Assembly (NCBI GenBank): GCA_009760855.2
Contig: WPIO01000134.1
Coordinates: forward strand, 327,001-391,000
Reading direction: 5' to 3'
DNA length: 64,000 nt
From: Cristatella mucedo
Taxonomy: Eukaryota > Bryozoa > Phylactolaemata > Cristatellidae
In this document: piece after piece, positions 53,050 through 64,000 of the stretch
Layout: every line of letters starts with the position of its first letter
Numbering within the stretch: the stretch's first letter is position 1
The notes under the pieces: model-generated
Seen by the model: only the letters and a program-made list of their open reading frames with translations
What the model was told of the DNA's origin: nothing
The model's database searches: none
Program-made: the position numbers and the translations under genes

Positions 53050-54650
53050 CTGCTCTGCTGAGAGTCGTTTGACATCACGTTACGCGCGGACTTCGAGCCA
53101 CTCTAGGTCGCCAGTGGCGGTCTGCTGTGGCTCTACCTTTAAACCAGCTTCCGCACCAATTCGCATACGGGTCTTACACGAGCTAGCGACGTGCAGGTGC
53201 GACTGGGCTTACGAGCCCGTCCAATAAAGGCCCGCTTCAGATGTAGGCGCGCCTCGGAGCGGATTTTTCGTGACCAAAACTCTCCGAATAGATGGAGGGC
53301 ACCTCACTGCCCGCAGAACGGGTTTATATCGCTAGCCTGACCTGCACCTGACCTCTTACCCTGACCTCTTGGAATGCTGCTCGCATGTTTCCTTGCATGC
53401 ATTGCGCACGAATGCTCAGCGAATGCGTGCGATGAATTCATTTCGCGACAGTACCTAGTACTGAAAAGGTTCGGGCTTGTCTGGCTGTAAATTGCACTAC
53501 CTATGGAAGCCCACGCTGATTGATTTTATGAGCACGTTTTTTCCGCGACCGCACCTGTTTATCAGTAGACAGCCTTCGTGCCAATAAAAACATCAGCCAA
53601 AATGGCCACTCTTCCGCGAAATATCGAAATGTCAATGCCAAAATCACAATCACTTGGCAAGCAATGCTTTGTTGTTCATTAAGGCAGAACTTCTGAAAAC
53701 GGGCATACAATTTCAGGTTTTTGGAAATTTGGCTGTTATCAGAAAAACTAATTATAAATGCAATCACAAATTTTGGCCGTTGACAGATGACCGGAACACT
53801 GTAAATACAATTATTTTCTAAGACCTGCTTACACCGGAAGTAGTACATCAAGCTCAATTTTTTTTTGAAAAACCCGACCTCCCGAACCGAGCGTTCGTGG
53901 TGAACTTTGTAAATATAAGGTGCTCAGCCCTAAACGGACCAGAAGAACATCATTTCAAACTGTGAAAAAAAGTTAAATTTTCAAAATAATGAAACGCCCT
54001 CATCGAGATCAACCGTCCGACTGGTAGTTATAACAATCAAAAAGCGTAAACCCAATCGGTCGGGGCGTAGTTCCGCCTCCCCCTCCTCCGCCCAAGGCTG
54101 CCGCTATTTATCTCTATCCGCGTCCTGGTATGCTATATTTAGGCCATAGAACGTTTTTATAGGTGCCGCCATTAAGTCAACGGAAATGCTTTCTCCTTCT
54201 AGTTGATCAGAAGGGGCGCCTGCTTTCTATTCGGCCGCGCGTCAGGTTCGTACTGTGCCGTGGATTCGCCGAACCTCATTAAGCGAAACGCTACTAGCGC
54301 TAAAACGCGGCCAGTGACGGGGCGACAATAAGTATAGCAAATCAAAGATCGCGCTAATTTTCTGCGCATTTACGCTGCGACATTCTGTCACCGAGTAGTC
54401 GAGGTATAGGCAATTCTAGAGGGACTGTAAGTAACTTTCTATCGGACACTTCTGGTCCTCCATCAAAAGTCACTTTTAACCTGTCTATTATTGCTTATCT
54501 CTCAGCTGCGTGTCCAGCGTGATAGCTGTTGCTATAGTTTGTTGCGATATTCGCATTTGGTTAAGCTCTCAGCTCACACCAATAACATTCTTAATTAACC
54601 CTCATGCACTTGTATGATGCACGTCGAAACCAAGTGCTCATGTATTAGCT
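53050..54650. other. No gene seen (presumed G1 5' intron or flank)
   Basis: No recognised repeat or exon. Confidence 0.3.
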
Positions 54651-54659
54651 AAAAAAAGA

Positions 54660-54800
54660 AGTAAATTAGTTCTTCGTAAAGCGCCCTAAATGAGCTTAGT
54701 CTCTCTCAACGGGCGTTTTACAACTAGTTGCAAGAGAACCAATAAATGAGGGGTAATGCAAAGCAAATTATTCTGTTTAGGCAAACATGAAAACGTTCAC
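54660..54800 (-). mobile_element. LINE-A tail remnant
   Basis: GTAAAGCGCCCTAAATGAGC, TTAGTCTCTCTCAACGGGCG and TTTTACAACTAGTTGCAAGA match the reversed terminus, diverged. Confidence 0.55.
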
Positions 54801-55249
54801 AATCATGACCGCTGATTATTGGACCAAGAAGGCACTCGAGGGAAGCGCGGGAAATATCTCTGAGGCCATCGAGTCCGCTGACTCCTGAGCAAACGTTTCC
54901 TCCGAAGTACTGTACTGGTGATCGGTATGCATCCACTGCGGGATTTGGGTGCTACGTTGTCTCTATTTTATCGGGGGGGGAGGGGAGGTATTGCTCAGGA
55001 TTTTTTAGAAGAGCCAACTTTTTCCGCCTTAATCGCGGGAGAAGGTGAATATTTGCTGCACCCTAAGGCGTGCAGAAGACATTTAAAGACGCAAGAAAGT
55101 TCCCGACATTTCTTTGAATTAATGAAGAGGTCTCGGTCAATTTTTGTCCAATTTGAATCACGATGGACACTGCCCAGAACTTATGGTTTGGAACCAGCCG
55201 TACTTGGTTCGGGTGTTGCCAAATCCAGACATAAGCAGCCACCATCCGT

Positions 55250-55940
55250 GAGACGGACAGACCAGCTCATGTCTTGCTTGCTGGCCTACCGGAATGTGCC
55301 AGTCAGGCGCTTACAGCTGGAGCAAAACTCTGCAGCTAGGCTTGTCTGTCGTGAGCGTTGCAGTTTCCACATCACACCACTTCTCGCCGACCTGCTCTGG
55401 CTAACAGTAAAGCAATGGATCGACTTCAAGGTTTTGTCGCTCACTTTCAGGTCCCTTCATTCTTCGGCTCCAGCCTACCTATCAGATCTACTCCCCCACC
55501 AGGCTAAGTATTGTACCACCCGCTTTTCGGAATCTAACTGTTTACCTATACCTCGTAAAAACCTCAAATCCTTTGGAGACTGGGCATTTAGTTTGTATGC
55601 TCCCAAAGCCTAGAACTCGCTCCTGACTAGCGTCACGACATTCTCCGACTTGACCACATTTAAAAACAAATTGAAAACTCACCTATTTATGAAAGCATTT
55701 AGTGGGTCCCTGCGATTTGTCCGTCATGTACTTATGCGTGCTACCACTGTCGCATGCTGCTACTAACCACACTTGCATGCTCCTGTGCATGTCACCCCTA
55801 ACCATGTTATTCATGTTGTTTATTAAGTAGAAGATTTCAACTCACCATTCGATCGTTTTTCCCTTGCAGCAAATGTAAAGCGCCATGAAAGAGATTGAGT
55901 TCTCTGAGGGAGTTCTTCTTTATCAAGTGTATTATTATGT
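55250..55940 (+). mobile_element. LINE-A 3' fragment
   Basis: The frame reads VRRLQLEQNSAARLVCRERC, LLADLLWLTVKQWIDFKVLS and PAYLSDLLPHQAKYCTTRFS and stops after YAPKA. The 3' block and a short ATT tail end near 55940. An insertion (GAGTTCTTCTTTATC) sits in the terminus. Confidence 0.88.
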
Positions 55941-55944
55941 CCAA

Positions 55945-58900
55945 GCTACTGTTTCGCTTACGATACAGCCCAGTCTCTAACATGCCGGCAGTCAGAGACA
56001 CTTTTAAAGGCTCTCGAGGGGGGGGGGCTCATGCAGCAGCTGACGGAAGAAGATAACTTCCTAACACTATTCAAAAAGTTGTTTCCCTGCTCAGTCTGCC
56101 GCCTATCAACATCAAGTGCATTTCTTTTTACAAACGGAGAGGCTCAAGGCGATATGCACTACAGAGGTATTAATGAAGGTAAGCCGATAGAAAGACTAGG
56201 CTAGAGCGGGCGTGCATTCATGATCGCCTAAAACCCTAAGCGAGCACAAAAAAGCATGCACTGCTAGACCGAGCGTGCATGTCCTGTCGATCTCGTCGTG
56301 GGTGCGTGACGTGCAGTACAGGACCGCGCTCAGATGGCGGTACACTGCGAGAGGAGCTGCGAGGAGTACTTGCTGAGTGTACAGAACTGCTCTTGCGGAT
56401 TTGTAATTTTAAATAAAAAATACTCTCTCTTAGAATTCCTATAAAATGCTCGCCCCTTCAATTTGGCGTTTTGTGAAGTGCTTCTTTTAATTTGAAGATC
56501 CTTGATTACCTTTGAGGTGACCGCAAGGACGACACAGGCAGGACCCACAAACTACATCCATCACTCTCTCTGTAGAGTTTTAAATAAAGGGTGGGTTCAG
56601 GAAGTGCAGATACGAGACACATTCTCTTCGTGTTCAGTTTGGTTTCAGGCTCCTGCCGTATTAACTACAAGCCGGAAAGGAGACACGACAAGCTTCGAGA
56701 AAGGACAACTACAGATCGGATGCTCATAAAGTGCATCGCACTTTTGCGTTCGTTGGAGCCCGGTTATTTTGAGACCGTCCAGCGGATGTAATTACTGACT
56801 TCAGCTTGTGCGGAATGTCACTGCGTAGTTCGGGGGACAGCCTGCACTTTGTGGTCGCTCCCCCAGTGGCTATGCTGATCTTTGGTGCTGGTGATGCTAA
56901 TCGGCCAGACACTAATCGGCGGGAAATTAATTAGCCAGAAATCTTCCTTCGTCAATGAAACAGTCAGAGTCAAGAGATCGTGAGCCTTGTATCCTATATA
57001 AAGTCTTGCCTCTGCCAGTTTCAGTCACTTCATGGACCTGCTTTACAATTGGTTAAAAGAATAGTGTGATCAAAAACATGACCCGAAGGCGACGAGACAT
57101 TACATGTGAGTGCTAAACTGACAACAGTTGTTTGTCGTTCGACTTAAATTATAAGAGCCAACCCTTCGTCGAAATGCAGCGAAGTTGAAATAAGCTTGTG
57201 ACAGATTTTTGCGTCAAGCTTCTAATGAAAAATGAAATAATGCGGAATAATTTTTAAGGCAGAGCAAACAGTGAAACGCTATCGAATGTCTCTCTCTGTC
57301 GTAAAGCTGTCCTCCAACGACTGCAGCGGCAGACAACAGTCAGATTGGAACAGCAGAAGTGTCAGTATTTCAGAGACATGTCGACGACGAGACTCTCTTA
57401 GCTGCAGAGCGACACACATTACCCACACAACATGGGAGCAAAGTCGAGTTTCCAAAAACACATGATCAGTAGAGGCTAATGTGTGCGCTATCTGACCGTT
57501 TTCTGTGACAGGGCGTTTTAAACAAATCCAGTTAGAGAGCCCTAAACCTCTGCAAGAAAAGCAAGCCAACCAGCTAAAATATTGCTAAAGCTCTGTACAA
57601 CTACTTGTCGACGCAGGAACGTTATCGATTCATCCAGTTGGGTAGTGCCACAAGTAGCTCAGCAAGAGATGACTGAGATGACCCTTTTGTTGTAGCACGA
57701 CGTAGAAGAAAATTTCTGCTAAGATGATCAATTAGCTACCGGAATTGTGCGTGTTATGCCAGGAATTATTTGGCAAATTGAAGAAAATTCATAGTCATAG
57801 ATCATTTTCAATGAACAAATATAGAGCAGATTCAAGCAATTCTCACAAAATCCCAAAAATAGTGTTAAATACTGCTTCTTCAAAAAGACCCGTTTAATGA
57901 CCAAATAAATATTTTATATGAGAGAGAGTGAGAGTTTATGTACACTAGGCGTTAAAGAGACAGTATGATCTGATCTGTCGATCTCAGACTTTGTTCAAAC
58001 ACGTTACGTTTTTATGGCAGAGTGATGCTTTGTTCCAATTCATCAAAATGAAGGAGCTATTTTCTCGGTCCTTTTATTCATGTTTTTGAGCTGTGAATAA
58101 ACTGAACAATTTTAGTAATATTTATGGAATGTGTAACAAATATTGCTGCGTCTACAGGTGAAAGTTTCGATGCTGGCAGCTGGAATATACCGCGACAATC
58201 ATTTAAAATTGTGTAAAATTTTAAAATTTATTTGCATTTCAACTACATAACTGCATATCAAGGCTGAAATGTGCAGACGATTTATAATAGCATTCAGTAT
58301 TCCGAGATCGAATTGGCATTTGTGATAGAAAATAAATTTCAAAATTTCATGGATTGGTTTTCTTAAATAAGGATTAGAAAATTAGGTGAATCAAGAATTA
58401 AAGGTCGATTCGGCTAAACGAGTGTGTTTATTAAAGTACGTCAGTGGCCTTCATAGCTTCAAATAATGTCCATCGAATACTTCGGAATAAAGAGCGAAAT
58501 TATGTCTAACTTCGTGTCCGCAGGCCATTTTCAATCACAGTAAAATGACTAGTGTATTATTAGTCATACAAGCTTCACAACCTGCCCGCGAGGAACAGAA
58601 TTTCAAAGGATTATAAACTAAATATATAAGGAATATCAGTAGTCTATGCGGCAAAAGCGGTCTCAGGCTGCACAAGGCAGAGAGAGGCTCGATGTCAGGT
58701 CACACAGAAAGTCAACTCGTCCAAGCTCACGATCGATTTACTTTTCTGGTGTCGATGCTGTCGATGGGCGGAGTCGTCGCATGATTAGATTTCGTCAAAT
58801 CCAAAGGTTGAAAGGGAGATGCCAGTTGTTCTTTGCCGCGTCCTGAAAGAAGGAAGCACATTTTTGGTATTGTCTCACTATTAACTGTTCCAGCGGGTTT

Positions 58901-59705
58901 TAGAGCTTGAGCCACAACACACTAGGCTGCTTGGTATTGCCCCAAAGCCATTTAACTTCACGAGAGCTTCTCTCACGCTAACTCAGCTCCTAACTTCAAT
59001 AAAAGCTCAAAGAAATGTAAATATGAGCTAAACTATTGATTCTATGATGCTTGGCTGTAGATTTTCTTAAGAGAAAGTCAATATAAGTTTCCGCACTGAG
59101 TAAATGAAATTAAATTTCCAAGTTGGCAACGGTCAGCAGTTTTGATGCTTGCTTGTAAGCCTGAGGCCTGCAATAAGCAGCATTCATTGATGCAGTGCCC
59201 AATCTTAACGGTGACAGCGGAGCATCAATGTCGTAACTGGTGACCGTATCATCAAATCTGATACATTTGATTGGCCCTAGACGAAACAGCCTTTAGCTCT
59301 GTTCAAGCTTTAGCAATCTTTAACTACTAGAATACAGTAACTAAAAAATTTTTCTTCAAATGACACGGCAGTTTTACCAGAGAGACATTTTTCCTTTAAT
59401 TCTCTGAAGAACATGGACTCGATGCTGTCAGCATGGATAATTTGTCTACCAGATGCCTAGCATCTGAATCTTGCTTCGAATGATTTCGGACTTATTGAAG
59501 TAGTCTGACACAAAGAAAGTTAACAGACCGTTAAGATGTATTCGAACCCAGCTTAAACTAGTCTCGCAACAGAGCTCACGTCAATTCACCATGCGAAGAG
59601 CTTGAACAAAAACTAAGAATTTCCTAGAAAATTGAAGTAGTAAAAGTCTTTCAAAAGGAAATAGTGAACTCCGTGAGTAAAAATGGTCTCTAATTCTTTT
59701 TCATT
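55945..59705. other. No gene seen
   Basis: Mostly AT-rich. A run of 9-10 G at about 56018-56027. Short frames without splice context. I see nothing else. Confidence 0.3.
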
Positions 59706-59710
59706 CGCGT

Positions 59711-59910
<200 letters not shown>

Positions 59911-60049
59911 CGCTCTCGTCTCTCTCCCTTTCTCGCTCTCTCTTTCTCTATATCTCGGTCTCACCACCTCTGTTCACTGGCTTCCTATATATGCTTCTTT
60001 TTCATTATCTCGAGCACACTTACGTATTGAATCACGAAGACGTCTCAGC

Positions 60050-61200
60050 GTCCCCAGCTTGCTTCGCCAATTCTCCATACGTCCCGCCAGCCGCTTTCCA
60101 GGGGGACGATTGTACTACCCACAACTGCAGCCACCGACTCACCGCCAACGGCGGAGCCGCGCTGTCTGTCAATGCCGTTTGCACATTTCGCAACAGCTTG
60201 AAGGGTGAGTGCCCTCAATTGTTTACACGGCGTCTGCACGAGCTACTGCTCTGGCTACTTTATGACACTCGCGAAGCTCAACGACCCTGAGCACACAGTG
60301 GCCACGGCACGTGAACCAAGACCTGGCCAACGCAGCTGTGTGTGCGCAGGCAGGAGCGTACTTGCGCAGTCATCAACGTCCCGGTCGCTGTTGCCACCGT
60401 CGCCGGCCTGTTCCTGACTGTGCGGCTCAGCGCGAGCAGGCAGCTCAAGTGCGCCCCACGCCACAACGCTCCGCCGTAGCAAGTGGATGTTCCTGCCGCG
60501 AACCGAGCGCACCGCCCGAGGCTGCAGACCACTGTCAACTGCAAGCAGAGAGAGCGCGAGAGCTGCAGCTCTATGACTGCTCTCAGAGTGCAGCTCTCGC
60601 TCCGACGACTCAGCGATCGCTTTCTCGAGCAAAGGTGAGCCGCGTGTCGCATCGAGCAACGTCCCTCGGCCAAAGTACTGGGTACGGTGGTTCCAACCCA
60701 CTCGCGACCTGTAATTGACTCGCTTCGCCAAGTAAGCATATAAAAATATCTCGAGAGAATACAATTAGATGCGACCTCTCCTGCTCTCCGAGGGACTACT
60801 GGAGACTCGTTTGCGACAGGCGAGGACAGCGCTGTGGAGCGTTTGCCCAGCCTGACAAACATAGCGTCACCTCAGCAAGCCGCTCTTCTTAAACATTTTG
60901 CAACGAGGCAGCTTGATTCGCGGGCTGCTGATGGGCGGTCTAAAAGCGGTGCCGTCATGCTGCTCGAGACTTCGGCGAACGCCGACATTGCTGAACGCCG
61001 GAGGTACCGTAGCTAGCCTGAAGCATTATGAATGGATCGAGTGCACAGCGGAAGCTTTGCTACGCTGGAAGTCGGCGGGTCGTAACTACTCGGACTAAGA
61101 AGGTTCGTGTAGCACGTTAAAGTAGTCCTTCCTTTCTCGTCGGGGACCTGGTTAGCGGCTGATGACCAAGAATTTGGCGTCCGGTTAGGCCCTGCCTAAC
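60050..61200. other. GC-rich block, possible exons on either strand
   Basis: CpG-rich and open in several frames. A plus-strand exon is possible at about 60101-60206 (acceptor TTTCCAG, donor AAGG/GTGAGT; peptide GDDCTTHNCSHRLTANGGAA). The minus strand offers GTGAGT after GTTGGCG in the same place and a long frame (AESSERELHSESSHRAAALA) at 60600-60300. A plus-strand donor AAAG/GTGAGC lies at about 60634. I cannot choose between them. A promoter-type CpG island is another reading. Confidence 0.3.
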
Positions 61201-61213
61201 CAATGCTTCTTAC

Positions 61214-61460
61214 TTTGACAGAGCAAACACCACTGTCCCGTTCAAGGACGAACCGAACATCAAGCCGCACCACAGGGTGGCTGCGGGGTTTTCTGGGAGC
61301 CGTGGCAGCGCTATGGGTAGAACTTCGCATTTTCGTTCATCTAGAGCGAAACTCGGCCTGGCCATTGGTATCGATGCTCCAAGTCGTTCTGGAGGTCGGG
61401 GTATTGGGACCTCCGACCTCCGGGGAGCAACTTTACGAACGCCCTTCGGCGGCTCTTGAA
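61214..61460 (-). CDS. Likely internal exon of an unrecognised gene
   Basis: Donor AAA/GTAAGA, acceptor ACACTAG or a site further upstream; about 247 bases, phase 1 to 2. The peptide begins EPPKGVRKVAPRRSEVPIPR, passes through SFALDERKCEVLPIALPRLP and ends PAATLWCGLMFGSSLNGTVV then FALSK. The pattern of hydrophobic and Gly residues looks like folded protein. The opposite strand is also open (FKDEPNIKPHHRVAAGFSGS). It lies upstream of G1 on the same strand and could be an earlier exon of it. Confidence 0.48.
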
Positions 61461-61469
61461 CTAGTGTCC

Positions 61470-61750
61470 TTCGCCACAACTTCGCACGTGGTGCGAGTGC
61501 AGATGCCAGAGCGAAGCTATGGATGAAGCTAGCGCCTCGCTATCGCGCAGCTAAAGAGTCGTGAGCGCGAAGTACCGACGTACTGAGCAAGTGCGCCAAC
61601 AGTAGCAGAGCACGGGGCAGCAATCAAGAACTCCCGAACGTCATTGTCCCTAACTACTTGGAGCGGCATAACCGAAAGAAGCCAAAACAAGGCGAGCCCC
61701 GTGCACAGCACCGCCGGCCATAACGTCAAGCAAATACATCCTTACTGCGG
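61470..61750 (-). other. Possible 5' exon
   Basis: The minus strand has ATGGCCGGCGGTGCTGTGCA near 61710, opening MAGGAVHGARLVLASFGYAA before a donor-like AA/GTAGTT. A first exon is possible but weakly supported. Confidence 0.2.
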
Positions 61751-61949
61751 ATCGCTTTGCCTTCGCCCTAAACCTTTGATTGCGAATATTCGGCTCCAGC
61801 GTATTGTAATGTAGGAAACGTTCACTCTCGCACTATCGCAATCTGACCGATTTAGCATGCCAACGTTTCCATACTGCAAGGCATTCTGTAGCTTTGGGGC
61901 AATTGGACCTCGCCTAGGAGCATTTGGACGACATCATCGAGTAACAATA

Positions 61950-62720
61950 AATCTGCATTGCACCCACAGAGAACTAAAAACCGCTTTCTATGCCCTTTAC
62001 ATGTGTTGCAAAAGAAGCATGTCAATATTGTTAGTCATGACATGCATAGCCTCAGAACGCATAAGCACAAAGAAGACAATTGCAAGAGCCGAGTAAATGC
62101 TGGGAGGTACAGCTGGACTTTCGATTCTTTGTAAATGTCGTCAAGTGATGGGATGTCGTGACGTCAATCGGAAGTGAGCTCCAGGCTTTGGGAGCTTAAA
62201 ACCAAAGACGCGGCAAGCAAAGGTTTTGAGAATGGTTCGAGGCGCAGCTAAACGACCTGAGTCAGAAGAGCGGGGGGGGGCGATACTACGCTGGTCCTGA
62301 TTGAGCAGTAGTTCTGATATGCGAGAGACGACGACAGGCTGGAGTAAGAGAAGGAAGCGACCTAGCAGCCTGAGTGACCTTGAAGTCGATGTGCGCTTGA
62401 TCGGCGAGCCGTAATGGCTCACTAGGTAAGGCGGTTGCTTTGCACGACCTCGGCCCCGATGTCGTGAGTTCGAACCCTGCGGTGGGCGATAGTTTATCGC
62501 CACTGCAAGCGGTGGTGATAGCCGTCAAGGCTCTTCAGTCGCTACACGAAAAGAGGCAGTTAAATCAGCTAGTATTTATGTATTTATTTACTGATAGGAG
62601 CGATCCGGTGCAGCCGTCGGTGATTTGTGTTTGACGTGATAACTGCGACGCTCACGATAGACAAGCCCAGCTGTAAAGCTTTACAACACAATTGAGTGCC
62701 TTATTGCAAGGCAAAGTTGC
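61950..62720 (-). mobile_element. LINE-A 3' fragment split by a SINE-A
   Basis: GCCCTTTACATGTGTTGCAA, TCAGAACGCATAAGCACAAA and CCTTGAAGTCGATGTGCGCT are the reversed LINE-A end. It resumes at about 62600 with GGTGCAGCCGTCGGTGATTT and CTGCGACGCTCACGATAGAC. Diverged; a G run lies at about 62271. Confidence 0.75.
62405..62595 (+). mobile_element. SINE-A copy nested in LINE-A
   Basis: TAATGGCTCACTAGGTAAGG (A-box region), GTCGTGAGTTCGAACCCTGC (B-box region), then CACTGCAAGCGGTGGTGATA, GTCAAGGCTCTTCAGTCGCT and GGCAGTTAAATCAGCTAGTA. The best-preserved promoter of the family. The TTTGCACGAC region resembles a tRNA-Ala(TGC) anticodon arm. Confidence 0.85.
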
Positions 62721-62724
62721 AGTC

Positions 62725-63350
62725 TTGAATGACTTTTCACAGTTATAGGCTAACCTCTCTAAGTCACTAACACAGAGTGTATGAGAAATGCTTATAAACA
62801 CATCGATCTGTCTGTATAATTATTACGATTATTTTACAGCGCTCTTGGGTTATTAAAAACATAGCCGAATGTGGACGGGACAAATACCGGCCGTCTACCT
62901 CGGACGAATGCAGGAAGCAAGTCTGTTATCGCTTCGAAATGGCAAAATATAATTGTTAAAAATTTTATGAATAACAAACTTTCAAAGACTTTCAGGTGCA
63001 GCAGAAAACTTACAATGCAGGCTGCACTGTCCTATCTAATCGAGGTCTCTATTGAGCTTTCCCAGAAGCTTTGTGCACTGCAGCGAGGATTCAGCCTCGC
63101 TTGGAGCTGCCTCTTCGCTGCTTCCGGCAGACCAGCAATGCAGGTGCCTCGGACGAAGTCGCCAGCTACCGCCCAGCTACTCGCCGGCTAACCGCTTGAA
63201 GAACGACCGAAGCACACCAGCCTTCTCTCTCCATCCACGAGACATCGCGGACAAATTCTTCCTACGCCTCAAAGCAATGCTACGATAAAGCATCCGACAG
63301 CAACCTTGACTGCAACACTCCGCTAGGCAGTGTTATATATATATATGCTT

Positions 63351-63396
<46 letters not shown>

Positions 63397-64000
63397 TATA
63401 TGTGTGTGTGTTTTTTGTATATAATATATAGTATATTTTATTATTAATAATGAGTAATTACTTACACCGGGCGCTCGACCGGAGCCCCGGGCCGATCGGG
63501 TGCTCGGCACGTACAACACTCAATGCGTAAGCGCAGCTTACGGAGGAGTTCTGTCGGTCTCTTTCCAAATAATCAAGTTTCAAAATTATTTTCCAACCTA
63601 GCAACTTAATAGCTTTAATTAACCCCATCTGTCGTTTTCAAAGTGTTCTGCATAGTTTGACTGGTCTGCCGTGATTTTATAGATCCCCAGATGTCGATTT
63701 TACAATTACTCCGCCATGTAGGGCGTCTGAAAACTTGAAAACGTTCGAAGGATCAAGTGTTAAAATTTCAGCGCTGCGGTGCAGATACTAGCGAAAGCAG
63801 TACTGCCTCTCAATCAGTCAAACACGACATATTTTGCGCTATGCCGCGTGAGCTCGCCGCCTGCAACAAACCTGCCACCACTACCCTGAAAAGGCCCAAA
63901 TAATCTTTCTGGAAACGCACCCAAAACCGTTGCAAAAAGGCGCCACTGATTACTTCTGGTTTCTCCGTAATAATAGTCGGCCTCCTCGCCTGCGAAGTGG
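62725..64000. other. No gene seen; AT/TG microsatellite
   Basis: Open stretches at 63000-63190 occur on both strands without a clear choice. (AT)n(TG)n at 63331-63412. The last 150 bases show no complete exon. Confidence 0.3.
63331..63412. repeat. (AT)n/(TG)n microsatellite
   Basis: AT dinucleotides interrupted once by GCTTTG, then TGTGTGTG. Confidence 0.95.

Noticed and set aside
63860-63990. Minus-strand stretch reading FLQRFWVRFQKDYLGLF, faintly like a BEL/Pao retrotransposon C-terminus
   Set aside because: Too short, at the window edge, no LTR or other domain seen.

Overview
This window reads as nuclear DNA of a non-vertebrate animal. There are no operons or Shine-Dalgarno sites. Coding capacity is in short GC-richer blocks flanked by GT/AG splice signals, inside AT-richer DNA full of non-LTR retrotransposon and SINE copies, and there is one intron-containing tRNA gene. 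The one protein I can name with confidence is enolase 4 (ENO4), a metazoan enolase-like protein linked to sperm and cilia. I cannot name the species.

Layout. 1-6.3 kb: decayed LINEs and SINEs. 7.0-8.75 kb, minus: an uninterrupted ENO4 reading frame with an ETS-like palindrome just upstream. 9.4-15.9 kb: nested inverted repeats centred on a nearly intact LINE-A element (11.94-14.63 kb). 16.58-16.67 kb, minus: tRNA-Arg(UCU) with a 19-nt intron. 17.0-17.8 kb, minus: two phase-compatible exons of an unnamed gene. 18-25 kb: LINE-A, a second LINE family (LINE-B) and SINEs. 25.6-30.2 kb, minus: exons ending in an EF-hand-like module whose stop codon lies inside the poly(A) signal. 31.9-53.0 kb, minus: a chain of about seventeen exons whose phases fit at all but one junction. 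It encodes a roughly 1,140-residue low-complexity (Ala/Ser/Pro/Glu) to coiled-coil protein that I do not recognise and that may continue into the EF-hand exons. 54-64 kb: mostly non-coding, with LINE/SINE copies, a (TC)n tract and a GC-rich block at 60.05-61.75 kb holding a likely minus-strand exon.

Two LINE families can be told apart by their 3' ends. LINE-A has an AGAGATTAAGTTCTCT-containing end with an (ATT)n tail. LINE-B has a (TTACA)n tail. Two tRNA-derived SINE families occur. SINE-B ends in the same block as LINE-A, which suggests it is mobilised by the LINE-A machinery. SINE-A has A- and B-box-like motifs and its own body.

The likely genes (ENO4, the long minus-strand gene, the EF-hand module) are compatible with a ciliary or sperm theme, and a full match to the RFX X-box consensus lies in one intron. 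That theme is inference. Exon models were built by eye from splice signals and phase, without alignment or RNA evidence.
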